Assembly: GCA_009617715.1 (NCBI GenBank)
Contig: VTFK01000021.1
Span: 372,001-436,000, forward strand
Length of the DNA: 64,000 nt
Direction: 5' to 3'
Source of the DNA: Plectrocnemia conspersa
Taxonomy: Eukaryota; Arthropoda; Insecta; Trichoptera; Polycentropodidae
The notes below the pieces were generated by a model. The model ran no database searches, had not been told where the DNA came from, and saw nothing but the letters and a program-made list of their open reading frames with translations. This document shows, piece after piece, positions 23,883 through 35,450 of the stretch (position 1 is its first letter; every line of letters starts with the position of its first letter). The translations under genes were made by a program, and so were the position numbers.

Positions 23883-24072
23883 GGTAGATATATATTTTTA
23901 CCAGTGATAATATAAATTATTTGGCAGGTGCTAGTCAAATTATATGATTTAAATTTCATTTTTAATTTACATCTGATGTATAAATGTTGTAGTGAGTGTG
24001 TATTTTTTGCTAAAGTTATATATTCAATAGTAAAGTCAAATACATTTTCATCAGTAGATATATATTTCTACT
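23883..24072. repeat. Two 20-bp hairpins, 170 bp apart
   Basis: GGTAGATATATATTTTTACC (23883-23902) and AGTAGATATATATTTCTACT (24053-24072) sit in similar flanks. Each is self-complementary at its ends and their differences preserve pairing (G:C to A:T at the outer pair). They probably mark a degenerate duplicated unit of about 170 bp. Confidence 0.5.
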
Positions 24073-24162
24073 AGCAAAAATAGAATTTAACTGAGCGCTA
24101 ATATGCTGCTCTAAAATGTTTATGTAACTCATCTTGACAGTTGCGAAACGTTCCTTTTCTGT

Positions 24163-24903
24163 TCAAACCCAAACCTACAAACTAAGCCTAAGAAAATAAG
24201 CGGAAGAATAAGTACAGACAGACATCGCATTGCACATATTGCTACATAGTTTGTCTGCATTTTGATATTACGCTATATTTTTAAAATATGAGCCATCTTT
24301 ACCGATATTACTATGGACTTCTAATATAAGAGGACTGATTAAAGCATATTCAAACCAAATCGTCGCAGTAGGAACGCTCGTTACCGAGCGTTCCCACTGC
24401 GACGGCGCCAACACGATTTTATTGCTTTTGACGTGGATTTTTGACTTCTGAGAAGGGATAATTGTTTTTGGCGCTCTCCTATTAGGCAAAATTTGGTTTA
24501 GATGTGCTTTATTAGATTCAAACTAATAATATTATTATAAAAAGTCTTAATAATCGAGAGTTTTCACTGCGATGCTACGATTTTATTGCTTTTGACCTGG
24601 ACTGGAAATTCACTATATGGAAACACTGAGCAGCAAAGAAAACGCGACTAATTATCAGATAAATATTTTGAGAATATATTTTTAATGCCAAATTCAAATA
24701 TTTTGCATCAAATATGATTTCAGAAAATATGTCGCAACAGTTGGTAATTTTTATATTTATATGTAGCATAGAAAGGGTTAACTCGTACCCATTATTATTT
24801 ATTCAGGAAATTACATTACAATATTAAAAAATATATAAAATACCATTTTTGTCATAAGGCCCGGAATCATTGTTTTTCCAAGGCCCGAGTTCGCTCTCGT
24901 GGG
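24163..24903 (+). mobile_element. Fold-back-bearing repeat family F, copy 1
   Basis: It aligns along its length with 31590-32532. Shared landmarks are 'acaaactaagcc' at the start, 'gtttgtctgcatt', a 'ctgcgacg'-rich hairpin, 'attttattgcttttgacgtg', 'gtagcatagaaa', 'tacccattattatttattca' and a G/C-rich right end with 'ggcccggaatca'. The hairpin at 24361-24404 has a 20-bp stem with one mismatch and a ttac loop. Copy 1 keeps the hairpin and the right arm but lacks the left arm seen in copy 2. It has no transposase frame. The right end resembles some hAT termini, but superfamily is uncertain. Confidence 0.65.
24361..24404. repeat. 20-bp-stem hairpin inside family F
   Basis: Left arm CGTCGCAGTAGGAACGCTCG, loop ttac, and right arm its reverse complement with one mismatch. 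It is very GC-rich for this window. It is the core of the fold-back unit, not a bacterial terminator. Confidence 0.9.
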
Positions 24904-24904
24904 A

Positions 24905-26670
24905 TAAACTAAAAAAAATATTAAATTATATAACCTAATATTTGTGATACTGTATGTTGTAACATAATAAATATAGAGCTGTGTTGGGCTGAGTAAATTA
25001 AAAAATATTTTTAAATACATATATTTAGAGTCAGTGATTTTAATTATATTTATATAAAGAAATACAAATATAAATGAAAACAATACTATAAATAGCATAA
25101 AATATGATAAAAAAGTAAGTCATTTATTGCCGCTCCTCCTCGGTGTTTCAAGCGTTGCTCGAAGATTAATAACTGTATCGGCCACCAGATGAGTAAAACA
25201 ATTTTTTTAATTATTACAATTTATTTATTAAAATTTATATTACTTGAAAAAAACTCATGGAGCTTTAGCTGCAAAATAAATTTGCTTATTATTGGATCGT
25301 CACTATTTAACACGCGCTTTATATATAGAAAAAAAATAAAAGGAATGGTAATATTGAACTATAATTATTAAAAGTAATGGATTTAATCGTATATGATTAT
25401 TAAAATTATATATAATGAAATAATATAATGTAAAACTAGTGTTATTATATATTAAATTAACATAAATGTTTGCTCGTCACATAATTTATTATCTATGTAA
25501 AATAATATATTTTTATTAAAAGATCTGACATATTCTATATATATATATTCTCATTCAATGTCTAATATAAAGCATTCTCAGAATAATCTCGAATAATTCA
25601 TATTGTGTTGTGTTAAGAGTATCAGATTTATTTGTAAAGCAATATCCGTCTGTCGATTGTAAGATTACATTGAATTATTTATTGTGTTTGTGGTGTGATG
25701 ATTTTTTATATTCCATACATATTTCAATAATAAATATACACATATGCTCCATATATAATGAGTTATCTATCCAGGGATTTTAAAATAGCGTTTATTAAAA
25801 TTTCAATTTTATGCACTATATAAAATATATATTAAAATTAGAAAGCGTATGCATATCTACATACATATATTTTTTAACTTGTGGAGTGACACACAAAAGT
25901 GAATGGTATTGTTCGTCTATACGAAATTTATTGCTATTTTATTAAATAAAAATTTCAAGGTTTTACTACATAATTTAGAGAAAAATGAGAATATGAATTG
26001 AAATATTAAAATATGCAAAATTAAATGTTAGTTTTTTATATACATAGCATTTTTAGAAGACCTTTAGTTCAACATATACAAACACATGATTCTATGAATA
26101 TAAAAATAATTTAAAATAACAATTTAATTCTAATTTCTAAATAGTTAAGCAAATGTAAAAGTCATTCTTGAATTAATATGATAATTAATAGATTGTTCTG
26201 ATTTATTTAAATTAACTTAAAAATATATTTTACACATAAAATTTAATTTTTAAAAAATTCAATAAGAACATAAATCACAAGATTAATTTTACTGTTATAA
26301 ATCAATTTGACGTTATTTATAAAACATTGTGCTTTTTATATAAGATTAAATTAAATATAAATTGCATTTAATGTCTTAGAATGACTATTTTTATTTTTAA
26401 AGGGCACGCCATTCTAGTTTTGGATTTCTTTTACTGCTATAATCGTAGCGATTAGCAATTTGTCCTTCTTTTAAAACGCTTCTAATCTCAGTCTTAACAA
26501 TCTCTACCTGGTTATTTTATGCTCCGTTAAAAAAAGCATTATGAGAAAATTAAAAGATGCTATAAACCATGGTTTATTATTTGATGTATTTTTTTATTTA
26601 CATTTAAAATGATTAACTTATTTTCTCAAATCATAAAAATGCCAAAGATATATAAAGCGTTTCAACGGTC
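24905..26670. other. AT-rich, no gene recognised
   Basis: Very AT-rich. The 95-codon minus frame at 24811-25098 and the 60-codon plus frame at 25189-25371 are F/I/L/Y-rich chance frames without domains. Confidence 0.55.
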
Positions 26671-26674
26671 TAAA

Positions 26675-26765
26675 AAAGTGTTTTTTTTTTTATTTTTTTG
26701 TTAAATTGAAACACCACCGTGAGAAATATTTTACCGGCTCAGATCAAAAGGTATACGATATATCT
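26675..26765 (+). repeat. Dispersed repeat family Q, copy 1
   Basis: A T-tract followed by 'caccgtgagaaatatttta' and 'aaaaggtatacgatatat'. Matching blocks occur at 55.64 and 59.65 kb and more weakly at 36.1 kb, always on the plus strand. No coding frame. Class unknown. Confidence 0.45.
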
Positions 26766-28095
26766 TGCCAAAGATTTAAATATTTGTCATCATGAGAAAA
26801 GATAACGTTTGTAAAAAATATCCTCTCGAAATGGCCATTTCTAATCTGCTCTAACGGTCAACGGAAATTTGTGTAAGAAAATTTGCTACTCTACTGTAAC
26901 TGTTCGTCTCACCGAAAATGGGTGAACAAAAAAATCTGCCATGGATATTAGTCAGCAAATATAATAAGCTTAAACTTCAGTATAAAATAATGTTGGCGGT
27001 TTTTTAAAAAAAATATTAATAGTAATTTAAAATATTAAATATGACTTTTAAACAAAATTAAACAGTTTTAAAAAATCTGTTTCCCACTTTTTGCAAAATT
27101 CATATTTTACTTAATTACAAACCTCACATTAAAACTAAATTATTGTTGTCATCCTAAACGTTTATAAAGCACATATTTTATTTTAATCTGTCGACGAATT
27201 AACCTTTGTATGTAATTCAGCTTTGTGCCTTTCCTTTGATCGTCAACTTCTGTCTCTAAATTAAATGTAGTGATACAATGAAAATACTTTCTCTTTATGA
27301 ACATTATTATTTATCACCTCTGCGAATAAAAATATTTGTATCAATCTACATCAAGGCCACTTTGAGGTTATGTCAAAATGGATAATTATATTTTACATCA
27401 CATAAAAAGGAAAGAATGATTTGCAAATTAGTGTACAATTTTAAAATATACCATACAAGGTCGATTTTAGTCTTAAGACTATCGTTTTGTCAGAAAATTA
27501 TATTTATAAATTAATATACATTCAAAAAATATATTATATAAATAGTTAAGATCGGCTTTTTGATAGTTTATAGACAAATAAGTAGCAAAAAGTATTGCTT
27601 ACCACAATTTTAAAGGTTGTTCTACAATAAAAATAATTTTATTCTTGAGGTTCATGGAAATTTTTATACAGTTAATAAAATTGATATATTCTGATTTAAA
27701 AACTAAGTCTTTCATTGCATCCGCCTTTTTATGACGACATGAGATAGAGTTATGGCTTTGATATGCATTGACCTGTTTATTGCTTTGTCTTTTAGTAGAA
27801 TGATCTTAAGGACCGAGAAACTAGTCAACCTTCAAGGTGAAGTGAGATGCTCAGAATCGCACGTACGCAACAATATCCAAGCTCTCATTATTTGTCTTGA
27901 ATTGCTGAATAAAAAAAGGACTAATATCAGTGTCAGTGTGTAATATATCTTTTCGAGATTATTTAATTTAATAAAATATTTTAATGAATTTATTTCTAAA
28001 TATATCTAAACTATATATTGCTATACATAAAAACACAAAAAGCAAGGTTTTATTCAAATTGCTTATGTAGAAAAATATATTTATCCTACAGCTCA
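26766..28095. other. AT-rich, no gene recognised
   Basis: A 63-codon plus frame at 27752-27943 lies in a slightly GC-richer patch but shows no domain or splice support. Confidence 0.5.
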
Positions 28096-28142
28096 ACTGA
28101 ATTTATATTTTTTTATTTTTTTTATTTTTTCGATTAAATTAA

Positions 28143-28186
28143 GACCATCGTGGCCTAACAGGTTACCCCAATGCGCCACGATGGTC
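28143..28186 (-). repeat. LINE 3'-terminal hairpin
   Basis: A perfect 12-bp stem, GACCATCGTGGC/GCCACGATGGTC, with a 20-nt loop that reads 'GCATTGGGGTAACCTGTTAG' on the minus (element) strand. It sits just before the A-rich tail. The loop matches the terminal loop of the SINE copies in this window, while the stem differs at three compensated pairs. It is probably the structure recognised by the LINE reverse transcriptase. Confidence 0.85.
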
Positions 28187-28651
28187 GAAAGCAAATTATA
28201 AATTTATAAAACATAAAAAAACGTATACATACATAAATATAACAATACTTAAACATTACAAAAAATTATAAAATATTAAAATTAAAAGATATAAACCGGA
28301 TCAGATCCTCGTAGCTAACATTAAATAAATCAATTTTCAATGCCAGCGTATTAAGGAGCCGTATGGCCACAGCTATAGGCGAGTCGGCAAGTGCGGGTGT
28401 CCTAGCCCTAACTGCCATCAAAAGAGGTCTCGATCGTGATTCTCGAAAATGTTCCGGAACCCAAAACTGGAATTCCTCGAGAATAGCTGGATTGTCGACA
28501 GCACCTTTTAGTAGTTTGAAAAAATAGCGACATACAGCTTTCTGCGAGAACTCAGCGAATCATATCCCAACGCTCCTAAAAGAAAGGCGCTGGGATATAA
28601 GTACGGATAATAACCAAATGTCCTTTTGTAAAGGTATCTTAAATACCTTTT

Positions 28652-29305
28652 TTAAATTTTTTCTACTAAAAGGGAATATTTGGCTATTCGGGGATTCCAA
28701 ATTATAGATCCCGATTCAAGAATGCTACGAACTAAGGTGTCATAGAGGATGCGAATAACTGACGGATCGTCAAAGTGAAAGGCATTCCTCATAACAAAGC
28801 CGAGCATCTTGGAAGATTTATCACAGACATCACAGACGTCGTGTATGTGTAGAGAGAACTTCCATTTGCTCTCGAAAGTGATTCCGAGATCTTTAATGGA
28901 AGTTTCTCTAGTCAAAATGTTACCACCGAGATGGTAGAAATAAGCTGATGGCGAATGGGATCGAGAAAATGACACAGTATGGCACTTTCCGACACTAAAG
29001 GGCAGACGGTTAACGGAAGCCCATCTCCACAGAGAGTCTAAATCACTTTGTAGAGAGAAGGAGTCCGCAACAGATCGAATGCATTTATATAATTTTAAAT
29101 CATCTGCGTACAGAAGAAAACTTGAATTTTTAATTGCTGTATTTATGTCATTAATAAATAACACAAAAAGCAGAGGTCCCAGATTGGATTCTTGAGGAAC
29201 CCCCGAAGGGGTAAAATATTCTTTTGATAATCGGCCACCATAGGTTACAAACTGTCTACGATTGCTTAAATAACTCGAAAATAACCGAGTTAAATTAATA
29301 ATATT
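28652..29305 (-). pseudogene. LINE reverse transcriptase fragment
   Basis: The frame reads in from about 29305 with 'LTRLFSSYLSNRRQFV', then 'SGVPQESNLGPLLFVLFIND' (the family's GVPQGSxLGPLLF box with G to E) and the catalytic box 'LLYADDLKLYK'. Thumb-region phrases follow ('LQSDLDSLWRWA', 'KCHTVSFSR', 'IKDLGITFESKWKFSLHIHD', 'ILYDTLVRSILESGSIIWNP'). The YADD aspartates are intact. It stops after 'LVEKI'; downstream in the same register 'KRYLRYLYKRTF...YPS' continues, so the stop is internal. The enzyme would have copied the element's RNA at the target site. This copy cannot be active because it lacks the endonuclease and the N-terminal half. The methionine-like start sometimes assigned at 29164 is a GTG inside the domain, not a real start. 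Confidence 0.93.
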
Positions 29306-29309
29306 ATAT

Positions 29310-31500
29310 TACTAAATTTAAAGATAATAACGATGATCTATTTATAGAAATAGGCATTTTAATAAATAGCTTCAGATTAATAAAATAATATTAAATTAAC
29401 AAATGAGAGATTTCTTGTACATAATTAAAAATGTCAGGGTAGTTAATAATTAAAAATTGAAAGAGGTCATGTCACAAACGATATTATTAGTATGTTCATA
29501 ATTTAATTTATATGATGATTTAAAGAGCACTACACTATACTTATTTCACGATATGTCATATAAATAATAAAAAAGTAGGTCGGTAGGCGTTTGTGTTCTA
29601 AGGTCGCAGATACGACTTAATAAGTAGTTTCAAAGGTATTTTATATAAAGTTATTTGCACAATTTCATACTATGCAAGATAAAGATAAGATACCACTATG
29701 AGACCATTGTTAACTTTAGATGTTGTAAACTTTGCATATGCAAATGTTAAAGCTCAATTTGTATTCAAGCAGAATCGGTTTGAAGATGAAATAAAAAAAA
29801 ATACCTAGCATGCAACGAATTCGGAAGTAAACCCAAGTACTTATGGAAAGTTGTTTATAAAGGTATACTTTTACTGCATTTGGTTTTAATGTAGTTCTCG
29901 AGATAAAGAGTAGCTGTGGTGTAATTTGTTGAAATGAAAAATTGCGACATTTTGCCATTTGCGAAGAAAAATAGAATCAGATCTGTAGAACCAAGTTATT
30001 CAGTGCTTTTGTGGTGGTAAATAAAGTTGACTTGTTATTCTCACGAGAATGAAAGTAGACGTTAATTTTTATAACAAACTCGTGTCTAGGCTAGACTAAA
30101 ACATTTCAGAATAATAATAAAATTCTTTAATTTAAAAACGCAGTATATAAAAAATTCTATATACCAATCTTTTAATATTCACGAAACCATGCTCCTAATA
30201 AACGCTTTAGGGAAACAATCAATGATATAACAAATATCAAAATTGAATAAAAAAAAAAAATAATTATGTTATTATAATATGAAAATACAATATTCAGGAC
30301 CTTAAATACCTTATATGTGTACCCTTATTATGGATTCACTTTTATTGATATTTATATTAAAGCCAAAAATACATTTTTATACATATTTAGCTTTGGTTCA
30401 AGGGGCAGAATCAATGTTTGTTCAGATTTTTATTACAATACATATAATTCAACACTAATTATATTTGACATGTGTTACGTGCACTGAAAATTATCCATTA
30501 TATTATCAAGTGGCTTTCGTGAGCTATATGGAATGAAACGTACTTAGAAAATATAACATGTCATTACACACATGTTCAGAAGCAATTCAATTAAGGCGAA
30601 ACTACAGGCTAACGCGAGAAGGTCATTTAATAAATACATGTATTTTATATAAACATAGGTATAAGGGTCGCAATGGCAGCAAAACAAAAACACGTTTTTG
30701 TAAACGAAATTAAATTCTAATTAGTATGATTTAGTAGATATATGTATATCAAACAAAACGAACGGCTAAAAATAGTATTAAGACGGTTATTAAAATTATA
30801 TTAATTGGTTTGCAATGAATAAATGCGTTAAATATAAATTAAGTTTTAATACAAAATAAAGTGTTTTTTAGAATAAAATTTATTTTATGTATAACACTAA
30901 CGTTTTTTATTATTTTAATTTTAAACTAATCGAATATTGAATAGTAAACAATATATAACTCGCATTATTATTTCTTAAGTTAAAAATACAATGTAAATAA
31001 TAAATACACACATAATGTTTAAAGGCAATTTACATATTTTAATTGTAAAAATATTAGAGAATTAAGTGTTTCATACTTTAAATCAATACAAAGCTCGATT
31101 TTAATTAAATTTGCTACGAATAAAAATTTCAATATAATAAGAACTCCACAGTTACACAATATTAACCCGGCCATGTGAGTAATTTATGAAATTTCAGCAA
31201 ATATAAAGATGTTTTTTCATTATTATTTTGGTCGTCAGAAATTAACCGTTGTGGCTAGAATTAGATTAGTAAATTAATTTTGCAAAACAAAAATTTGCTA
31301 TCTGGGTTGGTGTAACATACAAAAGCTAAAAAAAGAATACACGAGGGTACGTTAAAAATTCGTCAGTTTTTTTTAATTTAAAAAATTTATTATTGCACTA
31401 CAAATATTAATAAATTCTTTACAAATAGTTTTACAGATAATCGAGTAACGGATAGTTGAAAGAAGGCCAAATGTACTTTTATTCTCTGTCACAAATCAAT
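29310..31500. other. AT-rich, no gene recognised
   Basis: Mostly AT-rich. The 80-codon minus frame at 29716-29958 has no domain. No repeat match was seen. Confidence 0.5.
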
Positions 31501-31504
31501 AGAT

Positions 31505-31588
31505 GCTTACGAAATATTTTAAAATAAATTTAGATTTCGAAAAAGCATTCGATATTTAATTAAAATCGACAAGTTTTAACTTTCATAA
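31505..31588 (+). mobile_element. LINE fossil, reverse transcriptase motif A
   Basis: A short plus frame reads 'INLDFEKAFDI', the motif A palm segment of a LINE reverse transcriptase, and is then interrupted by a stop. It abuts the left end of family F copy 2, which may have inserted into or beside it. Confidence 0.5.
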
Positions 31589-31589
31589 G

Positions 31590-32532
31590 ATCAAATCCAA
31601 AATACAAACTAAGCCAAGGAAAATAAGCGGAAGAATAAGTACAGACATCGCATTTCACATATTGCTCTATAGTTTGTCTGCATTTCGTTATTACACTATG
31701 TTTTAAAAATATGAAATCTATCCTTACTATGAACTTCTAATATAAGAAGACTGGTCAAAGTATATTCAAACCTAATTTTAGTCAATAGAAGAGCGCAAAA
31801 AACAATTATCATTTCTCAGAAGGCAAAAATTCACGTCAAATGCAATAAAACCGTGCCGACGCCGTCGCACTGGGAACGCTCGGTAACGAGCGTTCCCACT
31901 GTGACGGCGCCGACACGATTTTATTGCTTTTGATGTGGATTTTTGACTTCTGAGAAGTGATAATTGTTTTTTTTGCGCACTTCTTTTGACCAAAATTCGC
32001 TTTGTATGTTTCTCATTTGATTTTTATTATAATTATAAAAGCCGTAGTGTGAACTCTAAATTACTGAGCGTTCCCACTGCGACGACGACGGCACGATTTT
32101 ATTGCTTTTGACGTGAATTTTGAACTTCTGAGACGGGATAATTGTTTTTTGAGCTCTCCTATTGGGAAAAATTATGTTTAAATATGCTTTATTCGATTTT
32201 CACTAATAATATTGTTATAAAAAATTATCGTTATTATTGTGATGGTACGATTAAATTGCTTTTGATCTGGACTGAAAATTTTCTATATGGCAACACTGAG
32301 CAGCGAAAAACGACTAACACGACTAATTATGAGAATAGATATTTTTAATTTTTTTCAAATATTCCGCATAAAATATGTCGTAACGGTATCTAATTTTTAT
32401 TTATTTGTAGCATAGAAAAGATTACCTCGTACCCATTATTATTTATTCAAGAAATTATATATAAAATGCTATTTTTGTCATGGGGCCCGGAATCATAGTT
32501 TTCCCAGGGCACGGGTTCGTTCTCAGCGGCCC
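31590..32532 (+). mobile_element. Fold-back-bearing repeat family F, copy 2
   Basis: About 200 bp longer than copy 1 because it keeps a complete palindrome (31781-31990) and has an extra right-arm copy at about 32065-32168 ('gagcgttcccactgcgacga', then 'attttattgcttttgacgtg'). It ends with 'ggggcccggaatcatagttt' and a G/C-rich tip. The 71-codon minus frame at 31778-31993 is the palindrome read through, not a gene. No transposase is encoded. Confidence 0.65.
31781..31990. mobile_element. 210-bp near-perfect palindrome (fold-back unit)
   Basis: It begins GTCAATAGAAGAGCGC and ends GCGCACTTCTTTTGAC. Arms of about 100 bp match through 'caattatca', 'ttctcagaag', 'caaaaattcacgtcaaa' and 'gcaataaaaccgtg' with their complements. 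The centre is GGAACGCTCG-gtaa-CGAGCGTTCC. The terminal inverted repeats and snap-back layout suggest a fold-back MITE inserted into the larger repeat, or the repeat's own structured core. The same right arm recurs at 24.4 and 32.07 kb. Confidence 0.8.
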
Positions 32533-34130
32533 TAATTATAGTGAAGTATGAAATTGTCTTTACTATTAGACAAGGTAAAATTTAATTTTTTTACTAAATT
32601 ATTAGTATATTCCCATATTCATCTCAAGAGAATTTTTAGGAAAATCTATGAACATTGTCGAAATTAGCTGCGACAAACTCATGTCTCTTGTATTAAAAAA
32701 CAGCTTCCTATTTTTAATCGAGTACACTAACAAACGTTGGACCTTACTTTAATACAGACAAGGATCGGTGGCAAATAACTCCACTGAATAAATACCTAAT
32801 ACTGTAATCTTATAATGACGACTTTGCCTGATGTAGCAATTTTTACTATAACTTTAAGCCATCACCCGTGTTTGAAAAGATCTGTATATTATACCATAAT
32901 TATTACCTGGTCAGAGGATTAAAGACTCAGAGAGAAACAAGTTCCGAATAAACACATGCTAATCTTTTAGAATCTCTGATTGTCCCTTACAAAAGAGCTT
33001 GTCGGTAATTCGCATTTTTGCTTATTGCGTTTTTTTGCGACAAGTCTTTTTCTCATGGTAAATATTTTTTTGCGCGCGCGTTCATAAAAAATAATTATTT
33101 ATTTTATTAAAAATATAATAAATTAAAAAAATTGTCTTTTTTGTCATATTCCTTGATCTATTATAATTTTATTCCGTCAATATTGTGAAGCAATACAACG
33201 GTATAAAACCCGAGATTGATTAGCAAAATATGGCGTTTTGGCATAATGAAATTTTGATTATTAGTAGAACATAGTTTAGAAACTTGTTATGCTAGTAAGT
33301 TGTTTGTCAGTTTAATACGGTTCAAAGTTTTGAACCGGATAAGCGATAAGGAGTTCGGCTTTGTGAAATTAACGTACTGCCTAACCGTTAGGTGTGAAGA
33401 ATATCACATGAGTTTAATAATTTAATACATAGGTATCTTCAAGGAATATAAATTAATTTGTATAAAAATAAATGGGTTATTTAATAAAACTACTGATTTA
33501 ATTAGATAATAAAAAATACAATAATATATTTCTGATAAGGAATATCCGGTTTATTAATATTACTTTTATGTACATACTTTCCGGTGATTTATAACGGATA
33601 TGGTACTAGTTGATAAGTAGTGACTTATAATGTTTATAATTTATGATTTGTTTTATCTGAATGACTATTCATGGTTTAATATCATTATAGTAAGTTCGTC
33701 ACGTTGTATGCTAATGATGCATTCTTTACTTCTAAAAATAAATTCATTATCATATTGAGAGGCTGTGTCGCATTATAACAATGTCATTGTTTACACAGAA
33801 ATGTTCTAAAATAACTAGTAGCAAACAAAGTCTAAACCAGATAATTAAAACAACCTTGTTTAACTAATACCGTTCGTTAAACTATAATATAATCATTGTT
33901 TCAATTATATTATTGTTCATAGTAGAAAATACACATATCAAAACATTATTTTGTACACATAATACAAAATAAAAATGTTTTCATCTCAAAATCCTTATAT
34001 TTTAAAAATTCTTATGTATCCTTACTATTATTTATATTCGATAAGATCCTCGGTAAACGTATATCGAAGTATGCATTAATTTTTACGATATTCCCATGGC
34101 GCAATACATTTATATTATATATGTAGTGAA
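32533..34130. other. AT-rich, no gene recognised
   Basis: No frame of note and no repeat match. It includes a short GCGCGCGCG run at about 33073. Confidence 0.5.
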
Positions 34131-34134
34131 AGTT

Positions 34135-34265
34135 ATTTTTGCGACGGAAGCGAAAACACGAAGGAAATCAAAGATAACGACCGACCTTGGAGAAAAATCT
34201 TAAAGTTCGTCTATGACGTAAGCGAATCTCAAATTTTTCATCTCGGTGCTTTCGACGCATGAACT
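34135..34265. promoter_or_regulatory. Small GC-richer island
   Basis: About 130 bp of balanced composition with an Ets-type CGGAAG and a CRE-like TGACGTAA (about 34214-34221). No coding frame. A regulatory role is a weak inference. Confidence 0.2.
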
Positions 34266-34639
34266 TAATATATGTACGTGTATGTTCTACATATTATTTC
34301 ATGAATATTTCACATATGATATTGGTATGTAAATGAGAAATTATTTATGCAATAAAATCGTATGTACATAAATACCACTTGCGCCATATGCTATTAGTAA
34401 TTTATTGAATTATCATAATCTATGTATTAGGTATTTAGTTTCGCTGTGTACATTAATAAATTTGAATAATGGATATTGAAAATACAGTGATTGTATGTAT
34501 TTATACAGTTCATATAAAATACGAGTGTATTTTAGAGAGTAAAGATGCAGTCCTTAAAATATTTTTATATATTTTATATATGCAAAAATAGCTTTTAATA
34601 TAGTTGTACATACATAGTAAAACTACTCTACTAATTTCA

Positions 34640-35450
34640 GGAAATTAAGGAACTGGAAAGTGAGAGTCATAGTCGTGTAACAGAAGAAGACACGATCGTG
34701 ACTTTCAAAGACGTTTTGAAACCCAAAGCTGGAGTTTCTTGAGAATATATATGTATGTGAAAACAGCACTCTTTTTAAAAAAACGCTGGGATACAAAAAT
34801 GGATATTAAACAAATATCATTATATAAATGTATCACAAGAACCCTTTTTAGATAAGAGAGTATTTGGTTATTCAAAGATTTAAAATTATATATCTCGATT
34901 TAAGAATGATGCCAACTAAAGTGTCACAGGACACGAATAACAATGGATCGTTGAAGTTTAACGCATTTCTCATAAAAAAATCAAGCATCTTGAAAGATGA
35001 TTTTCTGGCAGACGTCGTTTACGTGAAGAGAGAATCTCCAATTGTACTCAAAAATGATTCTGAAATCATTAATAAATGTTTCTCTAACCGAAGATTTTTC
35101 CCTAAGAGCAAAGGAAAATTCTGATGATAAAATGACACAATATGTAATTTTCCGACATTAAAAGACAGATGGTTGATAAAAGCGTATCTCCATAAAGAAT
35201 CTATATTTCTTTGTAGAGAGAAAAATCCACAAAAGATCTTATGCAACACAACAATATTAAATAGGATTCGTCACTGGCGTTTTAATGTCAGTAATGAATA
35301 TTGAGAGCAGAGGACGTAAGACCTTTGGGAAGCACCTGAAGAGATAAAATATTGTTTTAGAAATTAGCTGCCATTTGTTAAAAACTGTCTACAGTACCTT
35401 AAATAATTCAGAAATAATTTTATTCGATTACCTGAGCAATTGAAATGAAA
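34640..35450 (-). mobile_element. Older copy of the 28-kb LINE
   Basis: It aligns on the minus strand with 28430-29300. On the plus strand shared phrases include 'cacgatcgtga', 'cccaaagctggagtttcttg', 'caacacgctggg'-like sequence and 'aaactgtctac'. A 76-codon minus frame (35019-35249) keeps 'FFSLQRNIDSLWRYAFINHL', the equivalent of 'LQSDLDSLWRWASVNRL' in the younger copy. Stops and small indels elsewhere destroy the reading frame. Divergence from the 28-kb copy shows it is considerably older. The 3' hairpin is not present. Confidence 0.8.

Larger units (their letters stand above)
28098..29305 (-). mobile_element. 5'-truncated jockey/CR1-type LINE with 3' hairpin
   Basis: The minus strand carries the 3' part of a LINE of about 1.2 kb. 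It begins inside the reverse transcriptase fingers/palm (around 29305), runs through the palm and thumb, and continues into the C-terminal region, which is readable to about 28290 with one stop and at least one frameshift. The untranslated end closes with a hairpin at 28143-28186 and an A-rich tail of AAATAAAA-like units (28098-28140). Truncation at the 5' end is usual for target-primed integration. An older copy lies at 34.64-35.45 kb. No clear target-site duplication was found. Confidence 0.9.

Noticed and set aside
24361..24404. Strong GC hairpin that looks like a rho-independent terminator
   Set aside because: The window is eukaryotic and the hairpin is part of a dispersed fold-back repeat.
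29155..29164. Apparent start codon of the LINE reverse transcriptase frame
   Set aside because: The codon is GTG within 'LLFVLFIND'; the frame clearly continues upstream through the GVPQ box.
31778..31993. 71-codon Arg/Lys/Ser-rich frame on the minus strand
   Set aside because: It exactly spans the 210-bp palindrome, so it is a reading of the fold-back sequence, not a gene.
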